From NCBI GenBank assembly GCA_035771165.1, contig JAWNZC010000471.1:1396001-1460000 (forward strand): a stretch of 64,000 bases of DNA. The letters are read 5' to 3'. Shown here piece by piece: positions 55,401 to 64,000 of this stretch (positions are counted from its first letter, which is position 1; each line of letters starts with the position of its first letter). The stretch is from Paragorgia papillata (taxonomy: Eukaryota > Cnidaria > Anthozoa > Scleralcyonacea > Coralliidae). Position numbers and translations under genes: made by a program. Under the pieces are notes generated by a model. That model made no database searches and was not told the origin of the DNA. It saw only the letters and a program-made list of their open reading frames with translations.

Positions 55401-58400
55401 CGTCTTAAACCTCATTGAGTACTTCTTGTGTCCTTACATTCGTTTAAATTTTCTTAAAATAACTCTTTTTGTCTGTTTTCAATCTACGCCGATCTTATGA
55501 ACTTTAGTGGCGGCCATCTTAGGTAGTGGTCACGTCATCATACAACTGGCACGCTAAATCTGGCCTCATGCCCCATCCAGTTTTATTGAGATCAGTGGGC
55601 GAGAGCCAGTAGAAACTATACAAACAAAATCAATTCCGCCGTTTCCCGGAGCTCTCAATGTCTTATAGACCTTATTCCAAAATGGCCACCGAATTAAAAT
55701 TCTTTTACGTGTACAGTGAAACCTGAGTTTTGCGACCCCCATGTTTTACGACCACCTGTCATATACGACCACTTTTTCTGGCACGGACGATTTGTAGTTG
55801 AAATATACCTGCAATGAGCGACCACCTGCCTAACGCGACCAGCGACCGCTTTTTAGTGTCCCAAACAAGATATTTACCTGTTATGAGCGACCAACTCAAC
55901 GTAAAACTGCCGAAATACGTTAAAGAAATACCTGTTTTTTCATAGTAAACAAACGCGAATGCGACCACATGTGAAAACAAGAAACCGGAAGTGTTGCTCA
56001 ATTGCCGTGTTACCGCATTTTAGTCTTGTTTTGCTTCTCTTTTGAGCATTATTTGATGAAAATCTGTGTGAATTTCTCCTGCCAAAGCCAAATACTTTTT
56101 AGTTGATGTTTGAGAGTTAATACAATGACTGAACAATCCAAAACCATGAGTAATATTTGTTAACTTTAGACAAGTTGATCTTGACGATCGTTTACCGCGA
56201 CAAGTTTGTATATTTTACAACGGCTTTTTAACTTGGAAAGGAAAGTGACAAAACTGAGTGTTCACATCTAAAAAATACTACTGGAAGATCGTAAATAAAG
56301 CCAAGAGCTTTTAACAAGACCAAACCAGCGCAAAAATTGAATCTGAAACGTAACAAAAACACAGCGCAAAAACTGAAGTGAACGACAGTACGAGTCGCGG
56401 CGCTGCCAAAATGGCTGCTATGACGTCACATCACTACCTGTCTGAACGACCACCAGTCCTTAACGACCACTTTTACGTGGCACCTGGGGTGGTCGCAAAA
56501 CTCAGGTTTCACTGTATATAAATTAGCCCTTATAACCTCGTTTTAAAGTAAGAATTCTTTTGAATTTCCCACATGAAAACGAGTTCATGAGGGCTAATTT
56601 ATATGTATATAAAAGAAATATATAAATTTTATAAATTATATTATTATTATTATTAAAGCATTTATTTACCCACGATGTAATTACAGCGTTGCTGATGTGG
56701 TCGTGTCTATATAAACTAAACAATTAACTAAATACCTAGTATTATGTTACATTTAAATTTATATTATTCAAAAGTTAAATTAAAAACTACTATAAAATTA
56801 CTAACAGACAGAAGTTTTCAATTGTCTCTAAAAGTACTTATATTTGTTGCTGCTCTCGTATCATTGTCCAAAGAATTGCACCTTGAAAAGATATTGACTT
56901 CTTTAAATAGTATGTACGAGGTTTAGGCAACAAAATAGTCATTTTTCTTCGCAGATTGTATTGACAGTTATATTTTATAAACAGCGACTGTAATGATTCT
57001 GGATAGTAACCGTGATAGGAGTTGAAAACAAAGAACAGCAATCTCTGAGAGTGCAATTCCGTTAAGCCCGGCGCACACGAGAGCTCTTAGCTGAGCTCCC
57101 GACCTACTTCAGTTCCTTGGCCTCGACAAGCCTGGTCGCACACGTTGAGCAAAGTGCTGAGCTGTTCATATTCAGTATAAAATGTTAATTTACAAACCGT
57201 TTTGAGCAATTTTTCGAGCAATTTCCTCCGTGGCTTGTTGTCGGCGATCTCTGTCTTTAAACTCTGTTGACCTTACATCATATAAACAGGGGTAATCCGG
57301 CCATATTTCAACTAATTTCTCCTCTGATAACAGCTCACTTAGTTGCTCGCTTGTGTTCGACGCCATATTGAAGCCGCGATTTCTTCTCACGTGAGGAAAC
57401 AACGCGTTTTCATTGGCTTATTTTCGCAGACGTGTGAGAATTTTGCCTCGCGTGAAATAAAATATCAAACACGATAGATATTTTCCTCAAGGCCTCGAGA
57501 GGTGAATTCCTCACGAAAATCAACCGCACACGAGAGCTCTTGACTGAGCTAACAGACTCGCGAGACCGTTAGCTCAGCCAAGAGATCTCGTGTGCGGCGG
57601 GCTTTAACGTTTTCCAATTTGTTTTCCGTTTTCCAATATAAAAGGACAACAGAATTATGTTTAATAATGCATTTTAAACGAATCCAATTTTAAATGGTTA
57701 AAAGCCAGCAGACAAACCTTCTGGTTGACCACAACGAATCCCTTTTCGCTTCCTTATGCCATACACTTCAACTCTACGTATATATTATAGAATTTTATAA
57801 ATTTTAAAAGTATATACATTTTAATTCGGTGGCCATTTTGGAATAAGGTCTATAATAATGTTTCTTCTTGTATCAATTGTTTAGGCTGTTGTGGATGCAG
57901 TTTTAGCCATTCGTCAACCAGATAAGGAAATTGACCTACACATGGTCGAAATTATGGAAATGATGCACAAATCCGATGCTGATACAAAGTAAGAGTGCAT
58001 TTTCTTTCTGTCTTATAATCATGAAAATTCGCATTTTAAATATCGAACTTCACATAATATGAAGTTTTTCTGAAAGTCAGAACAACTAACTCTAAGTAAA
58101 CTTCATGTTATGTGAAGTTCGATATTTAAAAGGCGAATTTTTAGCAACCTGCCAAGGAGTCGCCATGTATCGTTAGCAAGCCAACATTGCAATGTTGCTG
58201 TCAGTGTTGCAAGGTTGCGGCTCTCTGGGAGGCGTGGGTGGGAGATGAAAGAGAGCCTGCACGGATCCCATTGAAATTTGAATGCATGCGTCCAAAATTT
58301 GGACGCAATGTTCTGATTGGTGGATATTTTAATCGACTGACAAATTTATTCGAATGTTCAACCCTGAAACGTTCGCCGCGAAAATCGGTTTCTTTGTTTA

Positions 58401-61400
58401 CTTTGCGCGTCTGTGATTGGTCGCTTTTGACAACTCGTTAGGAAGGGGCGGCATTCAAATTTCATTGGGACCCGTGCAGGCTCTCTTTCATCTCCCGCCC
58501 GCGCCTCCCAGAGAGCCTGCTCGCAGGCTAGCGCGGTAAAGAACATCCAGTTTGATTGTAAGTCTGTCTTATTTGAAAGAACACTTAAAATGACCCTTTA
58601 ATATTGAGTAACATCTTTTGCATTTCGTTTCCAGTTTATTTGATATGCAAATTAACGTCTTGACATTACAGGTGCATAATGAGTTATTGGAGAAAGTTAT
58701 TTATCTTTGCTATTATCAAACATAATCACTTGAAAATTCTACATGTTTGGTTTTGACGAAACAAACATACTGAAATGTTGCTCTTTCCTTTTAGACTTAT
58801 CCGAGGCTTAGTAATGGACCATGGAGCTAGACATCCTGATATGAAAAAGAAAGTAAAAGATGCCTATATCCTTACATGTAATGTGTCTTTGGAATATGAA
58901 AAGAGGTGAGCCATGTTATCTGTGGTAGCGGCATACACATGTACGCATTGTGTACCTATTTTTGTTTTAGCATCTAGTTAATTGAGTGAAAATACCATAC
59001 ATGGCTCATTGGTAGTTGAGAAAATGTATTGAGTATTATTAGTATTAACCAACTAGTGGTCTATTACAAATTCGGCATTCTGATTGCCTGAGCTACTAGT
59101 GGTCTATTGGTGATAGACCACTAGTAGCGTTATCCAATGACAAACCTTCTTATAACTGGAATGTTCCTATCCTGACCAATCAGAAGCCACGACATATTCA
59201 CGCTGCAAGCGAAACCTGGAAACTAGGCCAAACATGGCGTCCGCTAAAATTTATATACGAGTGATGAAATCATGAAAACATTGGCCCGAAAGAAATGGAA
59301 AATTATTCCGTTTGACATTTTCGAATAAGAAAATGAATTCGCTTATGCCTATGGAGTATATCAACACCAAATTTGAAGCAAAGTAATTACAATCTCGTTT
59401 TTTGTGAGCGATTGTTTATGATGTGCCATCGAGCTACTCTACATTTTGAACGGGGAGACTTCTGCAAACAAAAAGGTAAAACTATCTGAAAATTTAGAAC
59501 AATGTTTGATAAGACTTATTTACGTTAAAGAAAAGTTGTTTATGGTTGATACTAAAACAATTAGACAACTCGCCCTGACTCGGTCTCGTTGTCTAATTGT
59601 TAAATATTTCCAATGTACTTTTGAGCACTTGTCACGCGACCTAGAAATAGTTCTCGTCCAAGGGCCTGTTTACATGGAAGGTGGGACGGAACGTTTGCCA
59701 GGACGGGACGTTAAGCAGGATGGCATCGCTACTATATATTTCCTTTATTTATCTCATTTCGTGTATATGAAGAATGTGTTTGCCGGGACGTTTTTGTCCC
59801 GTCCCGCCTAACCGGGATCCCGGTTTCCTCAAGCGAGATCCAGGCTTGAGAGGGACAATTTTCGCCATATAAATGCTCTGTCTCGCCTAACCGGCACGAT
59901 ATGACGGATACCGTTTCGGTATTTATTTTGATTCTTAAGCTGTTTATTCCATGCAAATGGGTCATAACGGCTAGTAGGAGGACAACAACTCTTTATAATA
60001 AGGACTTATTAACCGAGTGCGAGGTCTGTATGGGAAAGTATTTGCCTGAGGTTTTCGTACAGACCGAGCAACGAAGGAGCGAGGTTTGTGCGATAAAACC
60101 GAGGGCAAATACTTTCCCGTGCAGACCGAGCAAACGAGGTTAATAAGGAATTTATTATATGGCTATTGGTTCACTTTATTTTGAAGCTTCGAGCGTTGTT
60201 TTCGTCTTCGGAGTATGCTGTTTACCTTACCTGTTGACTTTTTCATGTCGCTCTTGGCCTTCTTGTTTACACCAGTTCGGCTTTTATTTGTCATGTTTTT
60301 AGATAAACAGCTTTAAAGAAAACCAGCAGTAATGTTCCAACACATTTTATTGTTCAGAATATTTGAATAAAGATACCTAGTTCTATTTTATTTGTATTCA
60401 AATCAACTCAGAAATTTTCTCGCCAAAAATTACAGGGCCGAGAAAAAAGCGTATTGACCCGAGGTGAATATCGTAAAATCCCGACCTCTTGGGAACCAAT
60501 CAGCGTGCGTCGTTTTGCGTACGGACCGGAAATCAAACCCAGCCATATAATAATACGTCATATTCTATTTATTTCTCTGTTATTCTGTGGTTTTTACAAC
60601 TTTCTAGCTGTGTTGTGAAACGTCCCGGTCGCAATTCTCCCGCCTGAAAACATTCTCATAAAACCCGGGGATGAAAAACGTCCCGTCCCGCTTATTTTTC
60701 CCGTCCCGACTCCCATCTAAACAGCCCCTTAATCTTTTGTCAATGAAAATATTAAAGGACATTGGCAACAAAAATTAGGTTTGTCTGATTTGAAAGAACT
60801 CATAAAATTGTAATAGAAGATCCTTTACAATTGTTTCGTATCTTTCTTCAATTTCAAGATATTTCAATTTGTTTAATATGTAAATGAATGGTCTCTGACG
60901 TCATGAGCAGGGTACAATATTTTCACACGTAGAAAAATAAGTTATATCTCTAAATTTGTTCAACGAAATCATTTGAAACTGTGCACATAAAAATGCCTTG
61001 TGACACTGAACATTTCATAACTGACGTTGCTTTGTGTAAAAATAATGTACCCTGCTCATGACGTCAGAGCCCATCTCATTTACATATTAAACAAATTGAA
61101 ATATATTAAAAACGAAGAAAGACACGAAAAAGTTGTAAAAGATCTTCTATTACAATTTCACGAGTTCTTTCAAATTAAACAAACTTAATTTTTATTGCCA
61201 ATACCCTTTAAATAAAAATTTTATTTCTACAGTTTTACAGTTGCATGTTCGTGACATAGATTAATATATTATACATTTTTTTTTGAAGCGAGGTGAATGC
61301 AGGGTTCTTTTACAAGAATGCTGAAGAAAGAGAAATGCTTGTTGCCTCTGAAAGGAAGTTCATTGACGAGAGAGTTAAGAAAGTGATTGAACTGAAGAAA

Positions 61401-63608
61401 AAGGTAAATTTTTTATATTTGGACTTCTCGTTTCAGAATGAACCTTGAAGTGTTTGTAACACTGTATTTACCCCGGGGTATTTGGTGGTTACCCTGGGGG
61501 TGTTTGGGGGTATTGCAGGGGTGTTTGGGGTTACCCCGAGGAGTGATGGGGTTACCCCAGGGGTGTTTGGGGTTACCACGGGGGTGTTTGGGGGTATCCC
61601 GGGGTGTTTGGGGGTTACCCCAGGGTGTTTGGGGGTATCCCGGGGGTGTTTGGGGGTACCACGGGGGTACCACGGGGGTGTTTGGGGGTATCCCGGGGAG
61701 TGATGGGGTTACCCCAGGGGTGTTTGGGGGCACTCCAGGGGTGTTTGGGGGTACCACGGGGGTGTTTGGGGTATCCCGGGGGCGTTTGGGTATCCCGGGG
61801 ATGTTTGGGGGTTACCCCAGGGTGTTTGGGGTATCCCGGGGGTGTTTGGGGTATCCCGGGGGTGTTTGGGGGTTACCCCAGGGTGTTTGGGGTATCCCGG
61901 GGGTGTTTGGGGTTTACCGCTACGCTACTCTGACGGTTAAAATGAATTACTCAAATCCTGCTTTCTTGAACATTCAAAGATGGTAATATTTTAGTAGCTT
62001 AATCCTTTGCTGCCTGGAATGTCTGAGGATTCTCCTTTTGATGAGTAAAAATCGTGTGGCGTTAGAATAAAACAATATTTAAAGGGTCCGGTTTTTGCCG
62101 GCTTAGGCAGGAATGAGTTAATCACTTGTTAACCTATTGCTGCCTAGCATGTCTGAAGGTCCTCTTTGACGAGTGAAATTGTATAGGGACCGTTTTTGAC
62201 TGGCTCAGACAAGATAACATACACTTCGACCTTGACGATTCTTGATATCAAAAAGGCTTTATCCATAAATTGCTTAACATTTTGAAACCTGATCTTTGGT
62301 ATTTAATTCTGGCTAACGCCAGACGAACATCGCTACCAAACGTTTGCGCATGCGTGAATTTGCTAGAGTAAACATTGCAAGAAAAGTGGGAACTAGCCGT
62401 GGAAACAACAACCAGACAGTGAAGACTAAGTATGACTCGACTATTCATTTATTTATTTATTTATTTTATTTCTTTATTAAGTTTTGCCACAAGGTTCAAC
62501 AAGACTAGGAATTAATTAAAATTAAAAAAAAAGAAAAGAAAAAAGTACTTAATTACTCATAGTGAAAGTTAGTTACATCGTAAAATATATAATAATGTGG
62601 CACTTGTGTTTTCAAAAAAGGGTCATGAAAATTACGAAGGGGTCATTTCAGAATATGTTATAATATTGACAATGAAGCCATGCACAAATTACCTACCTTA
62701 TCTTTTTGGTACTCTCGGACCAGACCAAATATTTCAGTGTTTTCCCGCTCTTTTTTTGTTGTGCGAGCTCGGACGTCGCGCATGCGCAAAACGTTTGGCA
62801 GCGGTGTTCGCCAGGCGGTTTTATTCAGCACAGGGAGAGGTCCAGGCTTCAAAGTGTTAATATATATAGAGTTGAAGTGTATGGCATATGTTTGTCTTTA
62901 GGTTTGTGAAGGAAACGAAAAGGGATTCGTTGTGGTCAACCAGAAGGTTTGTCTGCTGGCTTTTAACCATTTAAAATTGGATTCTTTTAAAGGGCATATG
63001 ACTCGAGAATTAAGTTTGTCTTATTGAAAAGAACGTTTAAAATGATAAAATAACATCATTTGCAGTTTTTGGTTTCCTTGCTTCGTTTTTGAGATATTCC
63101 AGTTTGTTTGATATGCAAATGCACAACTTTTTACGTCACACGTGCATAATGAGTATTATGAGTTACCGAGAGAAGGTTACATATCTTTGCTATTGTGAAA
63201 CGAAATCACTTGGAATTCTACATGTTTGGTGTTGTGGGTAGAAACACGCACATGCTTCCTTTGAGTTAAGCCCATGTTTTCATAATAGCAAATATATGTA
63301 ACCTTTTCTGATAACTCATTATGCACATGTGACGTAAAAAGTTGTGTCATTTGCATATCAAACAAGCTGGAATATCTCGAAAACGAAGCAAGGAAACCAA
63401 AAACTGCAAAAGATGTTATTTTATCATTTTAGATGTTCTTTTCAATAAGACAAACTTAATTTTCGAGTCATGTGCCCTTTAAAATGCATTATTAAACATA
63501 ATTCTGTTTTGTCCTTTTTCCTAAGGGTGTTGATCCATTCTCCCTCGACATGCTTGCAAAAGAAGGAATTGTTGCATTGAGAAGAGCCAAAAGACGAAAC
63601 ATGGAAAG
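49410..63608 (+). CDS. CCT6: T-complex protein 1 subunit zeta (CCT6), exons 1-12, 3' part outside window
   Basis: One of eight subunits of the cytosolic TRiC/CCT chaperonin, which folds actin, tubulin and other proteins with ATP. Twelve plus-strand exons: 49410-49546, 51233-51296, 51373-51423, 51526-51588, 52684-52704, 53085-53144, 54665-54778, 57885-57988, 58795-58905, 61289-61403, 62902-62946, 63526-63608. GT-AG junctions and unbroken phase give 322 residues of the usual ~530. Motifs: LGPKGTMKM (38-46), [16 protein letters not shown] (89-94, with nucleotide-site Asp90), [47 protein letters not shown], and [19 protein letters not shown]. The equatorial domain's first half and most of the apical domain are present. 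Exon 5 is only 21 nt. Introns hold a 1.5-kb polypyrimidine tract, nested transposons and an inverted partial copy of exon 11. Confidence 0.96.
50478..50766 (-). mobile_element. tRNA-derived SINE (copy 2)
   Basis: The same order as 17450-17729: on the minus strand GGGGTGTTGGTGGCACAGTG, GGTTCGATTCCTGC, then the TACTCCGGTTTCCTCC body. In CCT6 intron 1. An inserted AT and a few substitutions separate the copies. Confidence 0.85.
51827..52360. mobile_element. AGAGGTGAGC-ended non-autonomous DNA element (copy 2)
   Basis: AGAGGTGAGCTGATCATCGG and CATCGGCTCACCTCT form the termini. Collinear with 58-558, with a small extra segment (GCGAGCATCTGTGGTACAGT) at about 52020. In CCT6 intron 4. Confidence 0.75.
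52375..52491 (+). mobile_element. 5S-type SINE fragment (copy 4, 5'-truncated)
   Basis: Begins at CTCTCCTGTGCTCCAAGGGT, runs through CGGTTTTCCTCCCTCCGTAA and ends at GATATGCCTCGACACGGCCA. The 5S-like head is missing. It abuts the preceding element. Confidence 0.65.
53156..54640 (+). repeat. 1.48-kb polypyrimidine tract (TTTCC/TTTTCC) in CCT6 intron 6
   Basis: Almost pure C/T on the plus strand, built of CTTTC and CTTTTC units, starting 12 bp after the exon 6 donor and ending about 25 bp before the exon 7 acceptor. Phe/Ser/Pro-rich plus frames (492 and 520 codons) and a Lys/Arg/Glu minus frame (418 codons) are compositional artefacts. Mirror symmetry makes triplex (H-DNA) formation likely. 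Confidence 0.97.
55714..56514. mobile_element. Pogo/Tigger-like element with CAGTGAAACCTGAG ends
   Basis: TA-CAGTGAAACCTGAGTTTTGC at the left and GCAAAACTCAGGTTTCACTG-TA at the right. Subterminal CGACCAC repeats occur on both sides. TA target and CAGTG termini fit the pogo branch of Tc1/mariner. No transposase frame. Confidence 0.8.
57066..57603. mobile_element. TTAA-flanked element carrying a MADF-like frame
   Basis: TTAA at 57062-57065 and 57604-57607. GCCCGGCGCACACGAGAGCT is mirrored by AGATCTCGTGTGCGGCGGGC. Internal CTCGCGAG and CACACGAGAGC add symmetry. The element carries part of a DNA-binding-type gene on its minus strand. Confidence 0.75.
57190..57402 (-). pseudogene. MADF-domain fragment inside a transposable element
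   Basis: A 70-codon frame with [20 protein letters not shown], then [25 protein letters not shown]. The E..LVE.......LYD....E..DR..R..A..EIA pattern is the first two helices of a MADF (Adf-1-type Myb/SANT) domain. Such domains accompany PIF/Harbinger transposases and host regulators. It ends in a stop about where helix 3 should start, so it is a partial or a first exon. Confidence 0.6.
57638..57778 (-). pseudogene. Inverted partial duplicate of CCT6 exon 11 and flanking introns
   Basis: On the minus strand this reads AGAGTTGAAGTGTATGGCAT, then (after a loss of about 22 bp that removes the acceptor) GGAAGCGAAAAGGGATTCGT, TGTGGTCAACCAGAAG and GTTTGTCTGCTGGCTTTTAA. That matches 62868-62990 plus 63479-63510. 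The MITE present in the real intron 11 is absent here; the uninterrupted TTAA is at 57674-57677. Not translatable as an exon. Confidence 0.9.
58021..58146. repeat. Perfect-arm hairpin, about 45-bp arms
   Basis: AAAATTCGCATTTTAAATAT then CGAACTTCACATAATATGAAG is mirrored by CTTCATGTTATGTGAAGTTCG and ATATTTAAAAGGCGAATTTT. It starts 35 bp after CCT6 exon 8. Confidence 0.75.
58203..58535. mobile_element. Inverted-repeat element with GGCTCTCTGGGAGGCG arms
   Basis: GCGGCTCTCTGGGAGGCGTG (58217) is mirrored by GCGCCTCCCAGAGAGCCTG (58500). GAGCCTGCACGGATCCCATT is mirrored by ATTGGGACCCGTGCAGGCTC. In CCT6 intron 8. A half MITE with the ATATGCAAAT core follows at about 58555-58790. Confidence 0.7.
59660..60730. 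mobile_element. 1.07-kb element with AAGGGCCTGTTTACATGG ends
   Basis: AAGGGCCTGTTTACATGGAA at the left and CCATCTAAACAGCCCCTTAA at the right. GGGACGGAACG/CGTCCCGTCCCG repeats lie inside. A smaller palindrome (TTATTAACCGAGTGCGAGG...GAGGTTAATAAGGAATTTAT, 60006-60155) is nested; a related arm is at 42240-42310. Confidence 0.65.
60756..61207. mobile_element. TTAA-flanked AGG(A/G)(C/T)ATTGGCAA MITE (copy 3)
   Basis: TTAA at 60752-60755 and 61208-61211. AGGACATTGGCAACAAAAAT at the left, ATTTTTATTGCCAATACCCT at the right. Ends 81 bp before CCT6 exon 10. Same family as 31267-31800. Confidence 0.8.
61470..61915 (+). repeat. G-rich minisatellite in CCT6 intron 10
   Basis: Units of about 21-24 bp such as GGGGTGTTTGGGGTATCCCG and GGTTACCCCAGGGGTGTTTG, about 20 copies. 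Every unit has two runs of four or more G, so the sense RNA and strand could form G-quadruplexes. Gly/Val-rich frames here are artefacts. Confidence 0.95.
62991..63478. mobile_element. TTAA-flanked AGGGCATATGACTCG MITE (copy 2)
   Basis: TTAA at 62987-62990 and 63479-63482. Arms match 40496-40985 almost throughout, including GAATTCTACATGTTTGGTGT in the spacer. It fills most of CCT6 intron 11 and starts 44 bp after exon 11. Confidence 0.9.
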
Positions 63609-63626
63609 GTGATAAACTCTTCCGTT

Positions 63627-63687
63627 ACTAGACTTCTACGTTCTCTGTTTCGGTAGTATATCCAACTTTACTGTATTTCGATTTGTG
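63627..63687. mobile_element. Penelope-like hairpin arm, single copy
   Basis: CTACGTTCTCTGTTTCGG then TAGTATATCCAACTTTACTG and TATTTCGAT matches the outer arm of 44618-44806. The rest to 63947 holds drifted copies of the TCTTTTATCAGAGTAAAT repeat and no gene. Confidence 0.5.
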
Positions 63688-63947
63688 TCTCCTAGAAGGA
63701 TAATAAGAGCCATTGGAGACCATGCTAGCTTGCGAAGTTCGCTGAAGAAGGGGTGTTAGGGCATATATGAAAAAAGCTCAAAATTGTTCAATTGCCAAGA
63801 TTTTAAAATCAAAGTCTTTTATCAGAGTAAATCGTAGATTTTAGACAACAAACACTTATGTTTTCAGGCAAAGTCCATTATCAGAGTAAATTGTTAATAC
63901 CAGATCACGAATGGGTTAATTAAAATTGTTGGTTACCTGCATCCCAT

Positions 63948-64000
63948 CTCGTTCCCAGAGCCCACGTTCCCCTTACCTAGCGGGCGGGAAACGAGAGGCT
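63948..64000. mobile_element. Left end of a CTCGTTCCCAGAGCC element, cut by window edge
   Basis: CTCGTTCCCAGAGCCCACGT then GGGCGGGAAACGAGAGGCT matches the hairpin at 48674-48725. Confidence 0.5.

Larger units (their letters stand above)
55664..57854. mobile_element. Composite nested region bounded by outer inverted repeats (CCT6 intron 7)
   Basis: TATAGACCTTATTCCAAAAT, then GGCCACCGAATTAAAA, at 55664 is mirrored at 57817-57854. Inside are a pogo-like element (55714-56514), a TTAA element with a MADF-like frame (57066-57603) and an inverted copy of CCT6 exon 11 (57638-57778). Whether the outer pair is one element or a captured flank is unclear. Confidence 0.6.

Noticed and set aside
59446..59811. 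A 121-codon frame next to CCT6 exon 9
   Set aside because: It runs into an inverted-repeat element, has no recognisable domain and lies within CCT6 intron 9.
61413..61986. Gly/Val-rich and Pro/Thr-rich frames resembling a structural or collagen-like protein
   Set aside because: The frames follow the G-rich minisatellite unit in a CCT6 intron; no Gly-X-Y periodicity or gene context.
1..64000. CRISPR array or other prokaryotic defence system
   Set aside because: Tandem arrays here have no unique spacers, and the genes are intron-containing animal genes.

Overview
The window is nuclear DNA of an animal. Genes are split by GT-AG introns, GC is low, and introns and spacers are crowded with short inverted-repeat transposons, SINEs and tandem arrays. 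The gene set (UNC119, OGFOD2, an EHD-like membrane GTPase, UBE2L3, CCT6) is general to animals. Two divergent intronless class-A receptors and the repeat style suggest an early-branching animal, most likely an anthozoan cnidarian. That placement is inference, not proof.

Layout. 1-2388 (+): the last two exons of UNC119. 7614-13341 (-): a complete seven-exon OGFOD2 gene, convergent with UNC119, with a 45-copy 13-bp satellite in its last intron. 15176-24145 (-): a complete 13-exon gene for a dynamin-superfamily GTPase with an EHD-like G domain and two C-terminal membrane helices; almost every intron from 5 to 11 carries its own long tandem array. 25982-35109 (+): a complete five-exon UBE2L3-type ubiquitin-conjugating enzyme, head to head with the GTPase gene. 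39228-40175 and 45530-46396 (+): two intronless paralogous GPCR genes, with two opposed LINE relics and a broken GPCR 3' fragment between them. 49410-63608 (+): the first twelve exons of CCT6 (TCP-1 zeta), running off the right edge.

The protein-coding genes have unrelated housekeeping roles (lipidated-cargo transport, 2-oxoglutarate oxygenase, membrane GTPase, ubiquitin transfer, chaperonin) and nothing suggests that they form one pathway. The two GPCRs are a local duplication cluster.

The most distinctive content is the layered transposon record. A large group of palindromic elements is flanked by TTAA, and many share an internal ATATGCAAAT-containing core. Several insertions can be read against an uninterrupted sequence: a TTAA element inside a LINE coding relic, one inside a pogo-like element, and one next to CCT6 exon 11, whose inverted duplicate in intron 7 keeps the empty site. 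No prokaryotic system, CRISPR array or rRNA operon is present. Exon boundaries were set by hand from splice consensus, unbroken phase and recalled family similarity; no search or transcript evidence was available.
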